Assembly (NCBI GenBank): GCA_009823505.1
Contig: VZQC01004709.1
Span: forward strand, 483,171 to 547,170
Length of the DNA stretch: 64,000 bases
Source of the DNA: Rhizomys pruinosus
Taxonomy: Eukaryota; Chordata; Mammalia; Rodentia; Spalacidae
Direction of reading: 5' to 3'
Part shown: positions 1-11,335 of the stretch, piece by piece
Numbering within the stretch: the first letter of the stretch is position 1
Layout of the letters: each line of letters starts with the position of its first letter
Translations under genes and position numbers: made by a program
Notes under the pieces: generated by a model
Told to the model about the DNA's origin: nothing
Database searches by the model: none
The model's input: the letters and a program-made list of their open reading frames with translations, nothing else

Positions 1-78
1 AGTTGAAGGAAAGCCTGGTCTACATAATGCATTATATGCCAGCTGTGGCTACAAGGACACCCTGTCTAAAAAAAGTAA
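1..78 (+). mobile_element. B1 SINE, 3' part only
   Basis: The window opens inside a B1. The sequence reads through the 'agcctggtctacata' block and the 'ccctgtctaaaaaaa' tail, which are the right half of a 7SL-derived B1. The left half lies outside the window or is lost. Confidence 0.7.
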
Positions 79-100
79 TATTTATTTCTTTGATGGCTAA

Positions 101-264
101 AGATGTTGAACTGTCAAACCGGATAGCAACATGTAGAGGAGCAAAACTAGATTCCCATCTCTCACCATGTACAAAATTCAAAAGATGTTGAACTGTAAAA
201 CCAGATAGCAACATGTAGAGGAGCAAAACTAGATTCCCATCTCTCACCATGTACAAAATTCAAC
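101..264 (+). repeat. Tandem duplication of an 82-bp L1-derived unit
   Basis: Two adjacent copies (101-182 and 183-264) of the same block, starting agatgttgaactgt and ending at the 'caccatgtacaaaattcaa' motif, differ at only a few bases. The same block occurs once more, inverted, near 823-900, where it sits in its normal L1 context. Confidence 0.85.
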
Positions 265-430
265 TCCAAATGGATTAAGGACCTCAACAGAAGACCTAAT
301 GCCTGAATCTGATAAAGAAGAAAGTAGGGAGGACACTGGGATCTACAGGCACAGGAAAGGGCTTTCAATAGCACAGGCATTAAGTCCAGCAAATGATAAA
401 TGGGGACTCCTTTTATACATCTCACCATGT
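193..430 (+). mobile_element. LINE-1 ORF2 fragment, inverted copy
   Basis: This stretch is the near-perfect reverse complement of 680-900. It encodes a decayed piece of L1 ORF2 (the 'KIQLQMD.KDLN' type segment that follows the reverse transcriptase domain). It ends with another truncated copy of the 'caccatgtacaaaa' motif at 421-436. Confidence 0.7.
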
Positions 431-454
431 ACAAAAAATTTCAAAATTTTTTCT

Positions 455-903
455 CTTCCATTTATGTTTCATCTTTTTAGAACTTGCTGTTTAACTTCTT
501 GCCCCAATTTTAATGTTTGATTTTTGATATTTAGTTTTTAAAGTTCTTTGTATATTTTGGTACTATCCCTCTGTCAGATGAATGATGCCTGATGCCGGTA
601 AACGCTTTCCGCCATTCTGTAGGCTGTCTCTTCATTCCAAAGATAGTATCCTTTGCTATATAAGAGCTCATTTCAGGAGTCCCCATTTATCATTTGTTGG
701 ACTTAATGCCTGTGCTATTGAAAGCCCTTTCCTGTGCCTGTAGATCCCAGTATCCTCCCTACTTTCTTCTTTATCAGATTCAGGCATTAGGTCTTCTGTT
801 GAGGTCCTTAATCCATTTGGAGTTGAATTTTGTACATGGTGAGAGATGGGAATCTAGTTTTGCTCCTCTACATGTTGCTATCTGGTTTGACAGTTTCTTT
901 ATA
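455..903 (-). mobile_element. LINE-1 ORF2 fragment
   Basis: Read on the minus strand this is old rodent L1 ORF2 sequence with stops and frameshifts. Its 5' portion (680-900) pairs with 193-416 to form an inverted repeat of about 210 bp per arm around a spacer of roughly 270 bp. Confidence 0.7.
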
Positions 904-1156
904 TCTATTTAAAGAACAAGAGTAGGGAAAAATTGTCCCATGAAAGCCTGACCCTCTGAGATCATGGTGGATTGATACGCAGATGTTCACATATATCATA
1001 ATATTCCGTGCTACAGTGTTAAATATTTTTTGAATGTCCTTAAATATCTAGCTACCATCTCATATCTCCTCTGGGTCAAGTATGGAAGAAGGAAATGGTA
1101 TGTTCTATTTTTTTCATATATAAAAAGATGTGAGACATAAAAGGCCTTGTTTCTCT
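904..1156. other. Unannotated AT-rich intergenic DNA
   Basis: No repeat family, open frame or RNA gene is recognisable here. Confidence 0.6.
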
Positions 1157-1330
1157 GGCTAGAGAGGTGGCTCGGTGGTTAAGAGCATTGATTACTCTTG
1201 CAAGACCTGGTTTGGTTCCCAGCACCCACATGGTGCCCAAAAACTGTAACTCCAATTCCCATGGATCTGATAGCCTTCTCTAGCAATCCGCAAAGGCAAA
1301 ATGCTCAGACACATAAAATTATTAAACATT
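1157..1330 (+). mobile_element. B2 SINE
   Basis: The tRNA-derived head (ctagagaggtggctcggtgg, then a diverged B-box in 'tggtttggttcccag') is followed by the B2 body and an A/T-rich tail ending in acacataaaattatt. It is moderately diverged and shortened in the 3' half. Confidence 0.85.
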
Positions 1331-1828
1331 TAAATGGCCTTATTTCTAGGTCGCTAATGAAGCAATGCTTGATCCCCAGTGCTTGTTTTATTCTGGCTTC
1401 CTGGACAATGTAAACAGATGTCAACATACCTGGAATGACTTCCTCTGTCCTGATATAATTTTCATCACACTCTTTAGACCAAAAAAAAAAAAAGAAGTAC
1501 CCTTAGAAAAGTTTAATCAACAAGGCTTTTATGCATCATCATTCCTTAATTATTGTGTGATCTGTAACAAATAAGTCCTGCATTGGGCCAAAAGTATGAT
1601 GTCGAAGATGTTTTATGCTTTTTAACTCCCTTTTTTCCTTATTCCTCCATTTTTCAAAAAGTGAATCAGTGTTATCAACTAGCAAAGCCAGTGCAGTTCA
1701 GGAGTTCTGTATAAATGTAAGCAAGGAGCTACAGCCGCTTTGCTTCTGTGGAACCCTAGTCTAGCTCCAAATGAGTCAGTTTTTTTACAGTAAATATGAA
1801 TACAAGATTACATGAGTGAGTCTTTGAG
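1331..1828. other. Unannotated intergenic DNA
   Basis: I see only a short A-tract near 1482-1494 and no recognisable repeat or gene. Confidence 0.5.
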
Positions 1829-1965
1829 TTGGGCTGTGATGATGAATTCCTGTAATCCCAGCACTCAAGAGGCGGAAGTAACAGAGCCGTTGCAACTCCA
1901 GAGCAGCCTGTCGACTGGGTGAGTAGTTTCAAGCCATCCTGAGCTGAAATGAGAACCGTTCTCCC
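1829..1965 (+). mobile_element. Diverged B1-like SINE
   Basis: The core 'cctgtaatcccagcactcaa' and the following 'gcaactccagagcagcctg' block are those of an old B1/proto-B1. The two ends are poorly defined. Confidence 0.6.
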
Positions 1966-2682
1966 AGTAAACTTTAAAAAATTAAATCAGTTGAATCTTT
2001 GGATTTAGAGAATTCTAACAACAGAGGAGCCCCGTGCTACTGGGAGGAAAGCAGACAGAAATGTCATCTGTATTGTTTGATCTGGCGTTGCAGAATACTT
2101 GACAGTTTCTTTACAGTCTTTCGATTGTGGATATCAGCTGTAGTGCCTGAAATACTTGATCTTGTAATACAAGCAAGGACATTGTTTTCACCCTAATCAC
2201 CAAGTCTGTGAAAATAATCTCAGTTTGTGCTTATGGACCAAAAATATTTTATAGCTGGCCTGTCTTAGATCTGAGTAATAAGAGAGTAATGAATAAAAGC
2301 AGTGACAGGAAGCTGTGCATTCAAATCTGAGATTGTTATTGACATTCTGAAAATGGCCGAGGAATTACTCTGTTTTCCTTATTTGCCCAATAACTATTAA
2401 TTTATACTGGTTCGCAAAGCATGAGAGTTCCTTTATCTCCACTCCCTCATCCACATCAGCACAGTTCTTGTTTATTTGCTTTGCTTTTCTTATTTTGTAG
2501 TTGGTTTCTCTGTGATTTAGTGGTAGACATTCTAAATGGACAGAAATGATACCTCATCATGATTTTTGGATTCCATTGTCCAGAAGGCTAATGACACAGA
2601 GCATTTGGGGATGGGGAACAAATACTGAGACAGGGTCTTCTGTACCTCAGGATGCTTTAGAAGGTAATATCTAATTATCACG
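1966..2682. other. Unannotated intergenic DNA
   Basis: No supported gene or identifiable repeat. Short open frames here show no family resemblance. Confidence 0.5.
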
Positions 2683-2906
2683 AGGGCTGATGAGATGGCT
2701 TAGCGATTAAGAGCCCTAGCTCCTCTTCCGAAGGACCTAGGTTCAGTTTCCAGGAACCACAGGGCAGCTAACAATTGTCTTTAACTTTATTTTCAGAGGA
2801 TCTGACACCCCACTTCCTGCATCTGAGAACACTGCATGACATGGGTGCACTTACAAACTTGCAGGCAATGCATTCATACACATAATAAATAAAATTCTTA
2901 AAATCA
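2683..2906 (+). mobile_element. B2 SINE
   Basis: Full-length B2 with the head 'gggctgatgagatggcttag', the middle 'ggatctgacaccccacttcc' block, and the 'cattcatacacataataaat' tail. It is diverged relative to the CpG-rich copies elsewhere in the window. Confidence 0.88.
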
Positions 2907-2959
2907 TATATCAGATAAAATATACCTTTTCTATTCAGAACCAAATACAAAACTAAAGT

Positions 2960-4113
2960 CTCCTTAAGCTATGCACTTAAGCAAAATATATTAATACAGG
3001 AGCTCTGACACCAGCAATGGATTATTCTACCAAGGAGATGTTGGCCAGGGGATCCAAGCCCCCACAAAAGGTAAAGGCTCCTTGCCTCTAAACTGGGATA
3101 CTTACAAGAAGAGAGGCAATAAGGCCCTGCTGTTGAAGACCTGATGTTAACATGGGAAAGATGTATTGAGACCACACATGCAAGTGTACAGATGGTCTCT
3201 GGAATACCAGAGAGTGTTACCAAAGGCCACTAAACCAATAAAGCAAATATGGGTCTCCTTGAGTCAAGCAAGACTCCTCTGTCACACCAGCTATACATCA
3301 CCTGCCTGGAAATGCTGTGTAGCAGAGGAAACCATTTGCCTGCATATCCCAAATCTAATTGGCTATTAGCTCTCTCCTTGGAGGAATAACCCACAGCTGA
3401 TGCCACAAGCCTACATCCTCTAGTGGTTAGGAGATGTTATAAGGCACAGTAAGGCCTTGTCATATTTAACAGAACAAAATGTAATTCATGGATTAACATA
3501 CCATCCAAACATCTGTGTCTATACCAAAGTAACCCACCATAACAATTAGTACTGTTTAAATACCTATATATCTAATTGCTTGTGCTTCATTAGTAGGATT
3601 GAAAGGTCATTCCTGGACAAACTGTCAGCCCATGAAAGGAAACAGCCAGAATTGACCAGAGTCCAAGACAAAAGCTCCAGAGAAAGTAGACTGTTTTCCT
3701 TCTCATCCACCTGTGCCCCTTTTCTAAGCCTAGAGAACAATTCCGGAAGAGGGGGCGTGGTAGAATGTAAGGGCTCGATTGGAGTGAATGGTGAAACTAC
3801 AGCAATATAGCTGGACACTCATTTGATCAACTTGATTGAACATACAAGCCCCCCCTGCTGGATGGTGGGACCCATGGGTTGTGTGGGTTTGGGCACAACT
3901 GCTTGCAAATTGGTTTTACATGTACGATGCTTGTATTCATAAATTATCACTTATTGTTAAAAAATGAAAAAAACTGAGAGAAAGATTCAGGACAGTTATG
4001 GCAGAATGCATGATCTGGGATGGGGTCGGGTGGGGTTGGGGGAGGGGAAAGGGAAATATGCCTGAACTGAATTGGAAAATGATGTACGAAATACACAAAG
4101 CATCAATAAAAAA
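2960..4113 (+). mobile_element. Unclassified retroelement unit with L1-like 3' end
   Basis: This is the cleanest copy of a unit that recurs, often several times, between 39.4 and 62.4 kb. It starts near 'aagtctccttaagctatgca', runs through a 1-kb noncoding body (landmarks: 'ggggatccaagcccccacaa' at 3049, 'ttcatggattaacataccat' near 3486, 'cctgtgccccttttctaagc' near 3710), then a G-rich tract (4018-4050), and ends in 'aaatacacaaagcatcaata' plus A's. That terminus is the same as the L1 3' ends elsewhere in the window (39,466 and 52,450 on the minus strand), so L1 machinery probably mobilises it. No long open frame is present. It could be an L1 3'-UTR subfamily, a nonautonomous derivative or part of an LTR element; I cannot decide from sequence alone. 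Confidence 0.65.
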
Positions 4114-4123
4114 ATGAAAATCT

Positions 4124-4149
4124 AATATATATATATATATATATATATG
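4124..4149. repeat. (AT)n simple repeat
   Basis: An uninterrupted run of alternating TA dinucleotides directly downstream of the retroelement's A-tail. Confidence 0.9.
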
Positions 4150-4258
4150 TTACATATATACCTTTTCCCCATTTTAATTATATTCTTATTTTTATTGCTG
4201 ATTTGAATCTTTCCATATAATTTAGATATTAATACTAATGCATGAATAATATATGACA

Positions 4259-4472
4259 TGGGAGATGGAGAGATGACTCAGTGGTTAAGAGCACTGGCTG
4301 TTCTTCCAGAGGATCCGGAACTGATTCCAGGCATCCATAGGGTCAATAACAACCATCTGTGACTCCAGTTGCAGGAGATCCAGCTCCCTATTCTGTCGTC
4401 TGCAGTCATTGAACACAGAAGGTGCACTTACATAAATGAAGGCAAAACACACACATAAAATAATAAACATAT
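4259..4472 (+). mobile_element. B2 SINE
   Basis: The head 'ggagatggagagatgactca' and 'gtggttaagagcactggctg' and the 3' tail ending in acacacataaaataataaac mark a full-length, moderately diverged B2. Confidence 0.88.
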
Positions 4473-5199
4473 TCTGCAATTTATGAATTCTATAAAGGAG
4501 ATCTTCACTGTGTTGAAACAATAAGCACCTCGTTTTAAAATACTGAAAATTTTAGATAAATATTAAGTCTACCAATCCTTTCTAATACAGCCATACTTTA
4601 TATGCTATGGCCACAAACATCAATATATACTGGTGCTTATGGAATAAAAAATTGTATAAATGGTTCTTACTGTAACAATTTATGGCTCCTTTAATATTGA
4701 AAAATTAATAATATTTTATTCATTAATATAAGCAGATAATTAACAACTAAGAAACAAATATAATCATAATATGCATGTTAACAAAGTAAATTATTTTGAA
4801 TAACTGAGAACTGTTAATTCAAACAAAGGGAGTCCTCTTAGTAAAGCGTTATAGAAAAATTACGTACTATGTTATTTAAATATATGTTGGTCTAATTTTT
4901 AAGAGTCATTGAGATGAATTATGATAATCTGAAATATGTTATTATCATTGACCTCAGGATTCACCTTTTAATTTATTTGGAAGTATTAAAATTAGTTTGC
5001 TGCAAAAGTAGCTAATAATTACAAACTTTTGGAGAGAAAAGCAAAATAACATAATAGGAGAAAATCTTATTTTATTTTATTGATTTTCTAATTCTGCATT
5101 AAAAATTCAAGGTTTAAAGAGTTATGTCACATCCTAAGTAAAGACAGGTGCAAAATTATGAGTAAAACTGTCACAACATAATCCATGTCAATAGACAAT
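4473..5199. other. AT-rich intergenic DNA
   Basis: Strongly AT-rich sequence with no identifiable repeat, gene or RNA. Confidence 0.6.
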
Positions 5200-5480
5200 A
5201 AAACTCATTAGTACTAAGATCCTGGTTCTCCCCAAATTGATCTAAATATTCAATGCAATCCAGGAAAGATTGAAGGCAATAATCAGATTATAAAGTTCAT
5301 AAAAGACCTAGATTATCCAATACAATATTTAAGGAGAACAAAGTTGGTGTTTTGATATTACCTTCATATCAAGCTAGAGTAATCAAGTCAGTGAAGTACT
5401 GAAAAAACAAACATTGAATCAAAGGATGTATGTAGTGACCCCAGAAAAGCATAAATAAGGGCAATTGGTCTTTGCCAATA
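5200..5480 (+). mobile_element. LINE-1 ORF2 fragment
   Basis: The block 'ccccaaattgatctaaatat' followed by 'tcaatgcaatccaggaaaga' is the ORF2 region downstream of the reverse transcriptase core. Frames are broken by many changes, so this is an old insertion. Confidence 0.65.
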
Positions 5481-5685
5481 GAATATATGACATACAGTGA
5501 ATCAAGTAGAGTCTTCACAACACACTGTATTTTATATACAAAATATTATCTAGACAATGATGTTATACAGTTTGAAGATTTTATTCAAAATGGAGTTTTG
5601 ATTTTACACAAATGGTGCAATCTTTGAAAGATATACATTTTAGGCTGGATTTCATTAACATGCAAAAAGAAATCCATGTTGAAGG

Positions 5686-5832
5686 CGGCCAAGAAATGGT
5701 GGCATACACATTTAATTCTGACACCAGAGACAGAGTCTGGTAGATCACTGTGAGACTGAGGCTAGCCTGGTCTACATAGCAAGTTCCAGGCCAGGTGACT
5801 ACAGGGAAATCCTGCATCTAAAACACAAAAAA
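5686..5832 (+). mobile_element. B1 SINE, diverged
   Basis: Landmarks in order are 'ggtggcatacacatttaatt', 'gctagcctggtctacatagc' and an A-rich end after 'aaatcctgcatctaaaac'. Confidence 0.75.
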
Positions 5833-8587
5833 ACATACAAAGAAACAAACCAACAGAACATCCAGCACAGAGCAGTGAAACTACTTTGCATGGCTTTAGG
5901 GTGGAGGATTCAGGTCACTACACATTCATCAAAACCCATGGAATGTAGAACACAAAAAGTGAACCCTACTTTGACATGGTAGCGCAGACATATAATCAGT
6001 CAGAGGATGGCAGGTTTCCTGCCAGCGTATACTATATCACAAGAGCCTGTATTATAAAAGAAGAAAGAAAATGTGTGTTCCAATGTGAAATGTGGATTGT
6101 AGCAATCTGAATCTTGTCAGTGAATCAGTATCTATGCATTTTCTATTCCATTGGTATTTTCTACCCAATGCTGTTTTACCACCCACTTTCTTTATTTTTA
6201 ACCACAGTTTCTTAGTTGGAAATATACATTGTTATTTTTTTTAATTTAACATGAAAATCACATTCATTCTAATTAATAAATTCAACATACTCTCTTGGAA
6301 TTGCTGGTAATTCTGAATCTAAACCTACCATCCAGTTGTATATTTTCCATTCAAGAGATTTTCTGTAAAAAATGGGTAGAGGTCTGTGATAACCCATTGG
6401 GTCAAGTTTGTCATTATGGCAATGGGATACCCAGTGTCCCTTTCAAGAACAAGTGTCTGAACAGCTGCCAAGAGTGCAATTATCAGACAGCATTTATATG
6501 TCAGCTTCTTAAGAGCATGCCTCAGCTGCAGTCACCTCACTCAAAGTTCCACCTTTCCTGGGGAAGCATATCTGTAGTAACCAGGAGAGATTCCTGAAAA
6601 AAGGCACTGTTGGCTCAGGCTGATGTGAGCAGCTCTGACAGGAAATATTTTCTCCAGAGCTCCTCACTGAGTTTTACAAAGAAGTTGTTAAATAGGTATC
6701 ACGGTTTGGCTTCTGTCCTTACTCAGCTCTGTTTCCTTTAACAGATGTTCATCCCAAATGCTTTCTTACAGTTCAAACTCCCACTCACAGTGGCTTTGAG
6801 AGAGTGCTGGATATGTCCTTACTCATTTTTTTGTTACCCTTTTTATCAACAGTTATTAAAAATATTCAGCTATTGTAGACATATATTTTTCACTTTTACT
6901 TATTCATTTGTATATGAATTTCTAAACTTTATTAAGATATATATATATGTATAAAACAGTACTTTCTTGATTAAATTATGGCTACAATCATGAGCAACAC
7001 CTCCTCTTTCTTTCTTATGTCATTTAGCTGGGTTAGGTTTCTGACAGTAAGGTAACACAGCTCCCTTCCATCCTTACAGTTGTCTCTCCATTCAGTATAT
7101 TCCTTTACTTTCAGTTGGAGTCCTGTGTGCTTTAATTTTTTCTGGTTCTTGGAATCAAACCAAGGCCTCCTAAGAGTCAAATGATACAGCAGATGAGGGA
7201 TGTCCAAAGGCATAATATAATTAGTGATATAATTAGATTTAAATTGATTATGCTGCAATTTGTTTCCTACTTGTTTCCTTTTCATTAAATTGGTTCATCT
7301 TAAAATTTAAAGATCCTTTTCATAATAATGGCCATAAAGTTTATAGTACGTGTCCTAAATGTTTTGTTGAAAAAAAAAAAACTACATTGCTAGAGTGGTG
7401 GTATCTGTATAAAATGCAGATGGAAGCAAAATAAAAAATTATATTATAAATGAATGACAACTTCACAGATGGGCTAGGGGACTAACCTAAGTTATCTTAG
7501 AACTGAGTAGAAATTGTGAGACTAAAAAGCTAAAGTAAGTGTTGACATGCACTGACTTCTAATTGATAAGCTTGTTTCTCACTGGGTGTGAACTTGCATT
7601 TCTGAAATACTCTCTATTACACTAAGATTGAACAAATAAATCAATAGTCAGTGCTCTGAGCTACTTTCTCAGTTCTGGAGAAAGAAGCCAAAGGTAGGCA
7701 AAGAGGAAAAGCTGGGGTGAAGCACTGAATGTCTGATTAGAGTCAGAGATGATAGAATGAACCTCTGGTTAGTTTATTAGATGCAGGTGGATACATGGAA
7801 AAGCAATCATATAGAAATGTGTGTCCATATGTGAATGTACACTTTTAGCTCTTGTTGAGAGGTCCTAGAAACTATGACAGCACAGGAGCAGTGAATATAC
7901 CCATAGACTAGATACTGGATTTTAATACTGATCTCCAATTAAAGGAATTTGCTTCCCCAGGGAAATGACTACTAATGTAAGGAAGACCGAAAATAACAGA
8001 GATTGCCAGAAAGTAAGGAAGCTCTCAAAAACAACAACAAAAAAGCAGCAACAAAAAATACCGAATACAAAATTAATGGCAATGTGTAAAAGCATCCTGA
8101 GAGTAAACAATGGATAAATATGAAACAATCTGAGTAGTAGACAATGTCCTGTTAGAATAAGTTAGAATTTAAATATAATACATTCAGAGATAGGTTAGTG
8201 AATAAATCAATAAAGCAGAAGAGTATCTACTGAATAGTAAAGATTCTAAACTGAAGGATGTTGAGTTTAGCTCATTGCATTTTTGTAAAATATGAGTAGT
8301 ACCTCATGATTTCCTTCTAAAATTATAAGATGACAGAGAGGGGAGTAACAGGAGACAAAGTGTAAGCATTTAATCAGCCAGGTCAGCAAGGAGGCACTTG
8401 GTCTGCAGCAAGTCCTGTTGTATTGTATTGAAAAATCACATCAAAGGAGACTAATGTATGGTACTGTAAACATATCCAAATACACACAGGACTGTATTAT
8501 GATGGAATGAAAATCTGTTTTTTTTCAGGTAAAAATAAGAGTTTATTTATTACTTATTATTGAATTTTTTAATTTTTCTTACAATAT
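5833..8587. other. Intergenic DNA without recognisable genes
   Basis: I see no confident repeat or gene over 2.7 kb. A possible tRNA-derived SINE relic lies on the minus strand near 7110-7210 (B-box-like 'ggtttgattccaagaacc'). A 100-codon open frame at 6295-6597 has no recognisable domain. Confidence 0.5.
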
Positions 8588-8723
8588 AGTATATATATAT
8601 ATATGTGTGTGTATATATATGTATGTGTATATATATGTATATATGTTTAGTGTATATGTATATATATGTATGTGTATATGTATGTGTATATGTGCATATA
8701 TGTATATGTGTATAATATGTCTA

Positions 8724-8812
<89 letters not shown>
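8588..8812. repeat. (TA)n/(TG)n compound microsatellite
   Basis: About 225 bp of alternating purine-pyrimidine sequence in which TATATA runs are mixed with TGTG runs, ending in (TG)n at about 8795-8812. Confidence 0.95.
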
Positions 8813-8819
8813 CATTCAG

Positions 8820-9690
8820 CTTGAGTCTATCCACTGGACCCAACCACCAAGAATCCGATCCCTATAATGTCTATCCCCATCCCACAGTAAAGTTCTTTAG
8901 GTTGGGTTGGGATTTCTTACCCACTTTTCAAGGACTGCAGTGGAACTTTGTTTGGTTTGAGTGTAGATAGAACTTTCACACACTGTCCCCATTGCAGTGA
9001 GTTCATGTGAGTAACTGAGTAATTATCTCTACTACTCCGTCTCCCTGTGGTCATCCAGCCCCTCTGGCTCTTACAATCTCTCTGCCCCTCTTCCTCAATG
9101 ATTCGTGAGCCTTGAAGACAGAAGTTTGGGATAGGTGTGCTATTCAGGGGTAAGCACTCTGCAGCCTCTTCTCTGCATGTTGGCTAAATGTGGGTTTCTA
9201 TGGTAATCATCTGCTACATAAGGAAACTTCTTTGGTGAGAGTTGAGAGATGTGGATCCTATTTGTAGAATGTTACTTTGAAGACATATCACTCAGGGTTA
9301 AGCAAACATAGATATTTATTCTCTGCATTTGACCAGTTCTGGAATTCTGTAATTATCTTCATTTGTTGCATCATGAAGTTTCTTTGGGTAAGGAGTGAAA
9401 GATACACTTGTCTGTAAATGTGGAGATGCATATTTAGACTACACTAAGGAATTACATTGTTCTAGGGATGTGAACGATGTAGGGTTTTCTCTAGGATCTG
9501 TGACTTCTCCAACCACGTGTATTTTGCTACGTTTATAGTATTACACAGTTCCTTCCCATTGAGAGGAACTCAATTCCAATTAGACAGCTTTGATTACTCC
9601 CAAAATAAAAATGCCACTTCTGCACTGATAACAGATTTGCTGGACCAGTCATTGTTGTTCGTTTGTTAGGCTTTACCCCTGGATACAATG
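8820..9690 (-). mobile_element. Probable old rodent L1 (Lx-type) untranslated segment
   Basis: The stretch around 9040-9400 ('ccctctggctcttacaatct', 'gcactctgcagcctcttctc', 'gatacacttgtctgtaaatg') and 9480-9680 resemble a noncoding block common in old rodent L1 (Lx) insertions as I remember it. There is no open frame. Boundaries and family assignment are approximate. Confidence 0.45.
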
Positions 9691-9692
9691 AT

Positions 9693-9775
9693 TGATTGGC
9701 TTTGATCTCACAGAGATCTTTCTTCCTCTGTGTCCTGAGGGCTAGGATTAAAGGTGTATATCACCATGCCAACTC
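9693..9775 (-). mobile_element. B1 SINE fragment
   Basis: Reverse-strand B1 left half: 'gatctcacagagatctttct' through 'ggattaaaggtgtatatcac' and 'catgcc'. Confidence 0.7.
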
Positions 9776-10131
9776 AGACAGATTATACTTTTTTGGACCC
9801 TGCTTACTACCTTTTGGGGCTCTAAGCACATGTTCCTTTTCCCCCTATTTTTCATTCTTTTTAACTCTGGATCATTTATATTAATTTGTCTCTAAAACAT
9901 GGAAGGTATTTGGGATCCAAATCTTTCTCCAATCATCCCTAGGATGCTTCTAAACAAAGTCAATGCAGGTGTTTTCTCTTTGTTTCTTTCATTTTCTATT
10001 GTTCACTTTATTCCCATTAATAGTTTTTAATTATCTACTGACAACCCCTTCTGTTCACTCAATGAAATGGAAAATTACACTAACTTCTTAGTTATATTTT
10101 GAACAATTCTTTGGACATATTTATAAACTTT
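9776..10131. other. Intergenic DNA
   Basis: No supported feature between the B1 fragment and the next B2. Confidence 0.5.
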
Positions 10132-10147
10132 TCTCATAACTATTTTA
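10132..10147. repeat. Target-site duplication of the B2 at 10148 (left)
   Basis: The 16-mer tctcataactatttta here is repeated exactly at 10394-10409, bracketing the B2. Confidence 0.9.
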
Positions 10148-10393
10148 TTTTATTTTTTTATTTTTTTTTATTTCTGTATGTGTACGAATGCACTGTCTGC
10201 ATGTAGGTCTGTGCACCCGTGTCGTGCAATGCCGCGGAGTTCAGAAGAGGGTCTCGGATTCCCCTGGAACTGGAGATCTCCTGGAATTGGAGTTACAGAC
10301 GGTTCTCAGCCGCCATGTGGGTGCTGGGGATCGAACCCGGGTCCTCTGCAAGAGCGGTCGGCGCTCTTAACCGCTAGGCCATCCCTCCAGCCC
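10148..10393 (-). mobile_element. B2 SINE, young copy with duplicated middle
   Basis: Read on the minus strand: ggctggagggatggcctagc, an intact B-box-like 'gggttcgatccccagcaccc', the CpG-rich 3' half and an A-rich tail. The perfect 16-bp target duplication and the retained CpGs suggest a recent insertion. It carries the short internal duplication ('ctggaact...ctggaatt') that separates two B2 subtypes in this window. The A and B boxes act as an internal Pol III promoter in this family. Confidence 0.95.
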
Positions 10394-10469
10394 TCTCATA
10401 ACTATTTTAAACTTTTCTTCTAAATCCAGCATCTGAGCCATTTCAAGCTTCTCTCTTTGTTGTTGATGT

Positions 10470-10560
10470 TGTTGTTTTGACCTGGTCTCCCTAGTCCCAG
10501 CCCACCTAGAAGTCTATCCAGGGGTCTGGGATTAAAGGTGTGCACCATCCTGCCCAGCAT
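10470..10560 (-). mobile_element. B1 SINE fragment, diverged
   Basis: The sequence 'gggattaaaggtgtgcacca' with the preceding 'gacctggtctccctag' is an old reverse-strand B1. Confidence 0.6.
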
Positions 10561-10906
10561 CAAGGTTTGTCTTGAATGGTATCTACCCTAAATATAAACT
10601 TCACTTCTGGTGTACGTTGATTATTGTGGATGATATAGTGCAGAGACTTTAAATTCTCTGATCTCTTTCTAAAGTGTTGCTATTTCTTTAAACAGGCCAG
10701 TTATTTGATGAACACTTTGAAATTGTGTAGGCATTGTTCCTTGCTTTATGAGGGTCAGTCTGTGGCAATACCAAATTCCCCAGTCCTTTAAAAGGTAACA
10801 GTTCTCAAATTTTAAAATGTGCATTTGTTCAAGTCTTTGCTTTAGTGGGTTTTATGGAGTGTGTTATTCCATGGTTCCATGGTGTTTTTCCTACTTACAA
10901 ATTGTA
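10561..10906. other. Intergenic DNA
   Basis: No identifiable element. Confidence 0.5.
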
Positions 10907-10971
<65 letters not shown>

Positions 10972-10991
10972 GACAGAGACAGAGACAGAGA
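10907..10991. repeat. (TG)n-(GA)n-(GACA)n compound microsatellite
   Basis: About 22 bp of TG repeats, then about 30 bp of GA repeats, then GACA/GAGACA repeats. The small open frames across it are artefacts of the repeat. Confidence 0.95.
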
Positions 10992-11319
10992 GAACACCAG
11001 ACACCTTAATGAGATGTTAATTATACCTCTCCACCTTGGCTGGGCCAGATACCCAGTAACTGACAACTCTGTTTACCTCTAAAAACATTCCCTTCTCAAC
11101 TCAGCAGCATTTTTTTCCCCCTGTTCCATTGATCAAGCCTGTATATGTGCAGCCAGCCTGAAACCAAGCAGCATGCATGAGGGCCTTTCGTCCTGCCTTC
11201 TGCACAATTATTCGCTAAGTGTACTGCTCCAGACACGCCAACCTCATAAGCTGCCCAACATTTTTATCTCATTGTAGCAAGGTATATCTGCCTTACTTGG
11301 ATTCTAGTTTCATACAGTA
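10992..11319. other. Intergenic DNA
   Basis: No identifiable gene. A stretch at 11120-11280 has higher GC content but matches nothing I know. Confidence 0.5.
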
Positions 11320-11335
11320 AAAATGGCCAAAGCAG

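Noticed and set aside
6295..6597. 100-codon open frame with several cysteines
   Set aside because: No recognisable domain, no promoter or splice context, and the composition is that of AT-rich intergenic DNA; chance frames of this size are expected.
8579..8970. Several frames of Tyr/Ile or Cys/Val repeats
   Set aside because: They are translations of the (TA)n/(TG)n microsatellite.
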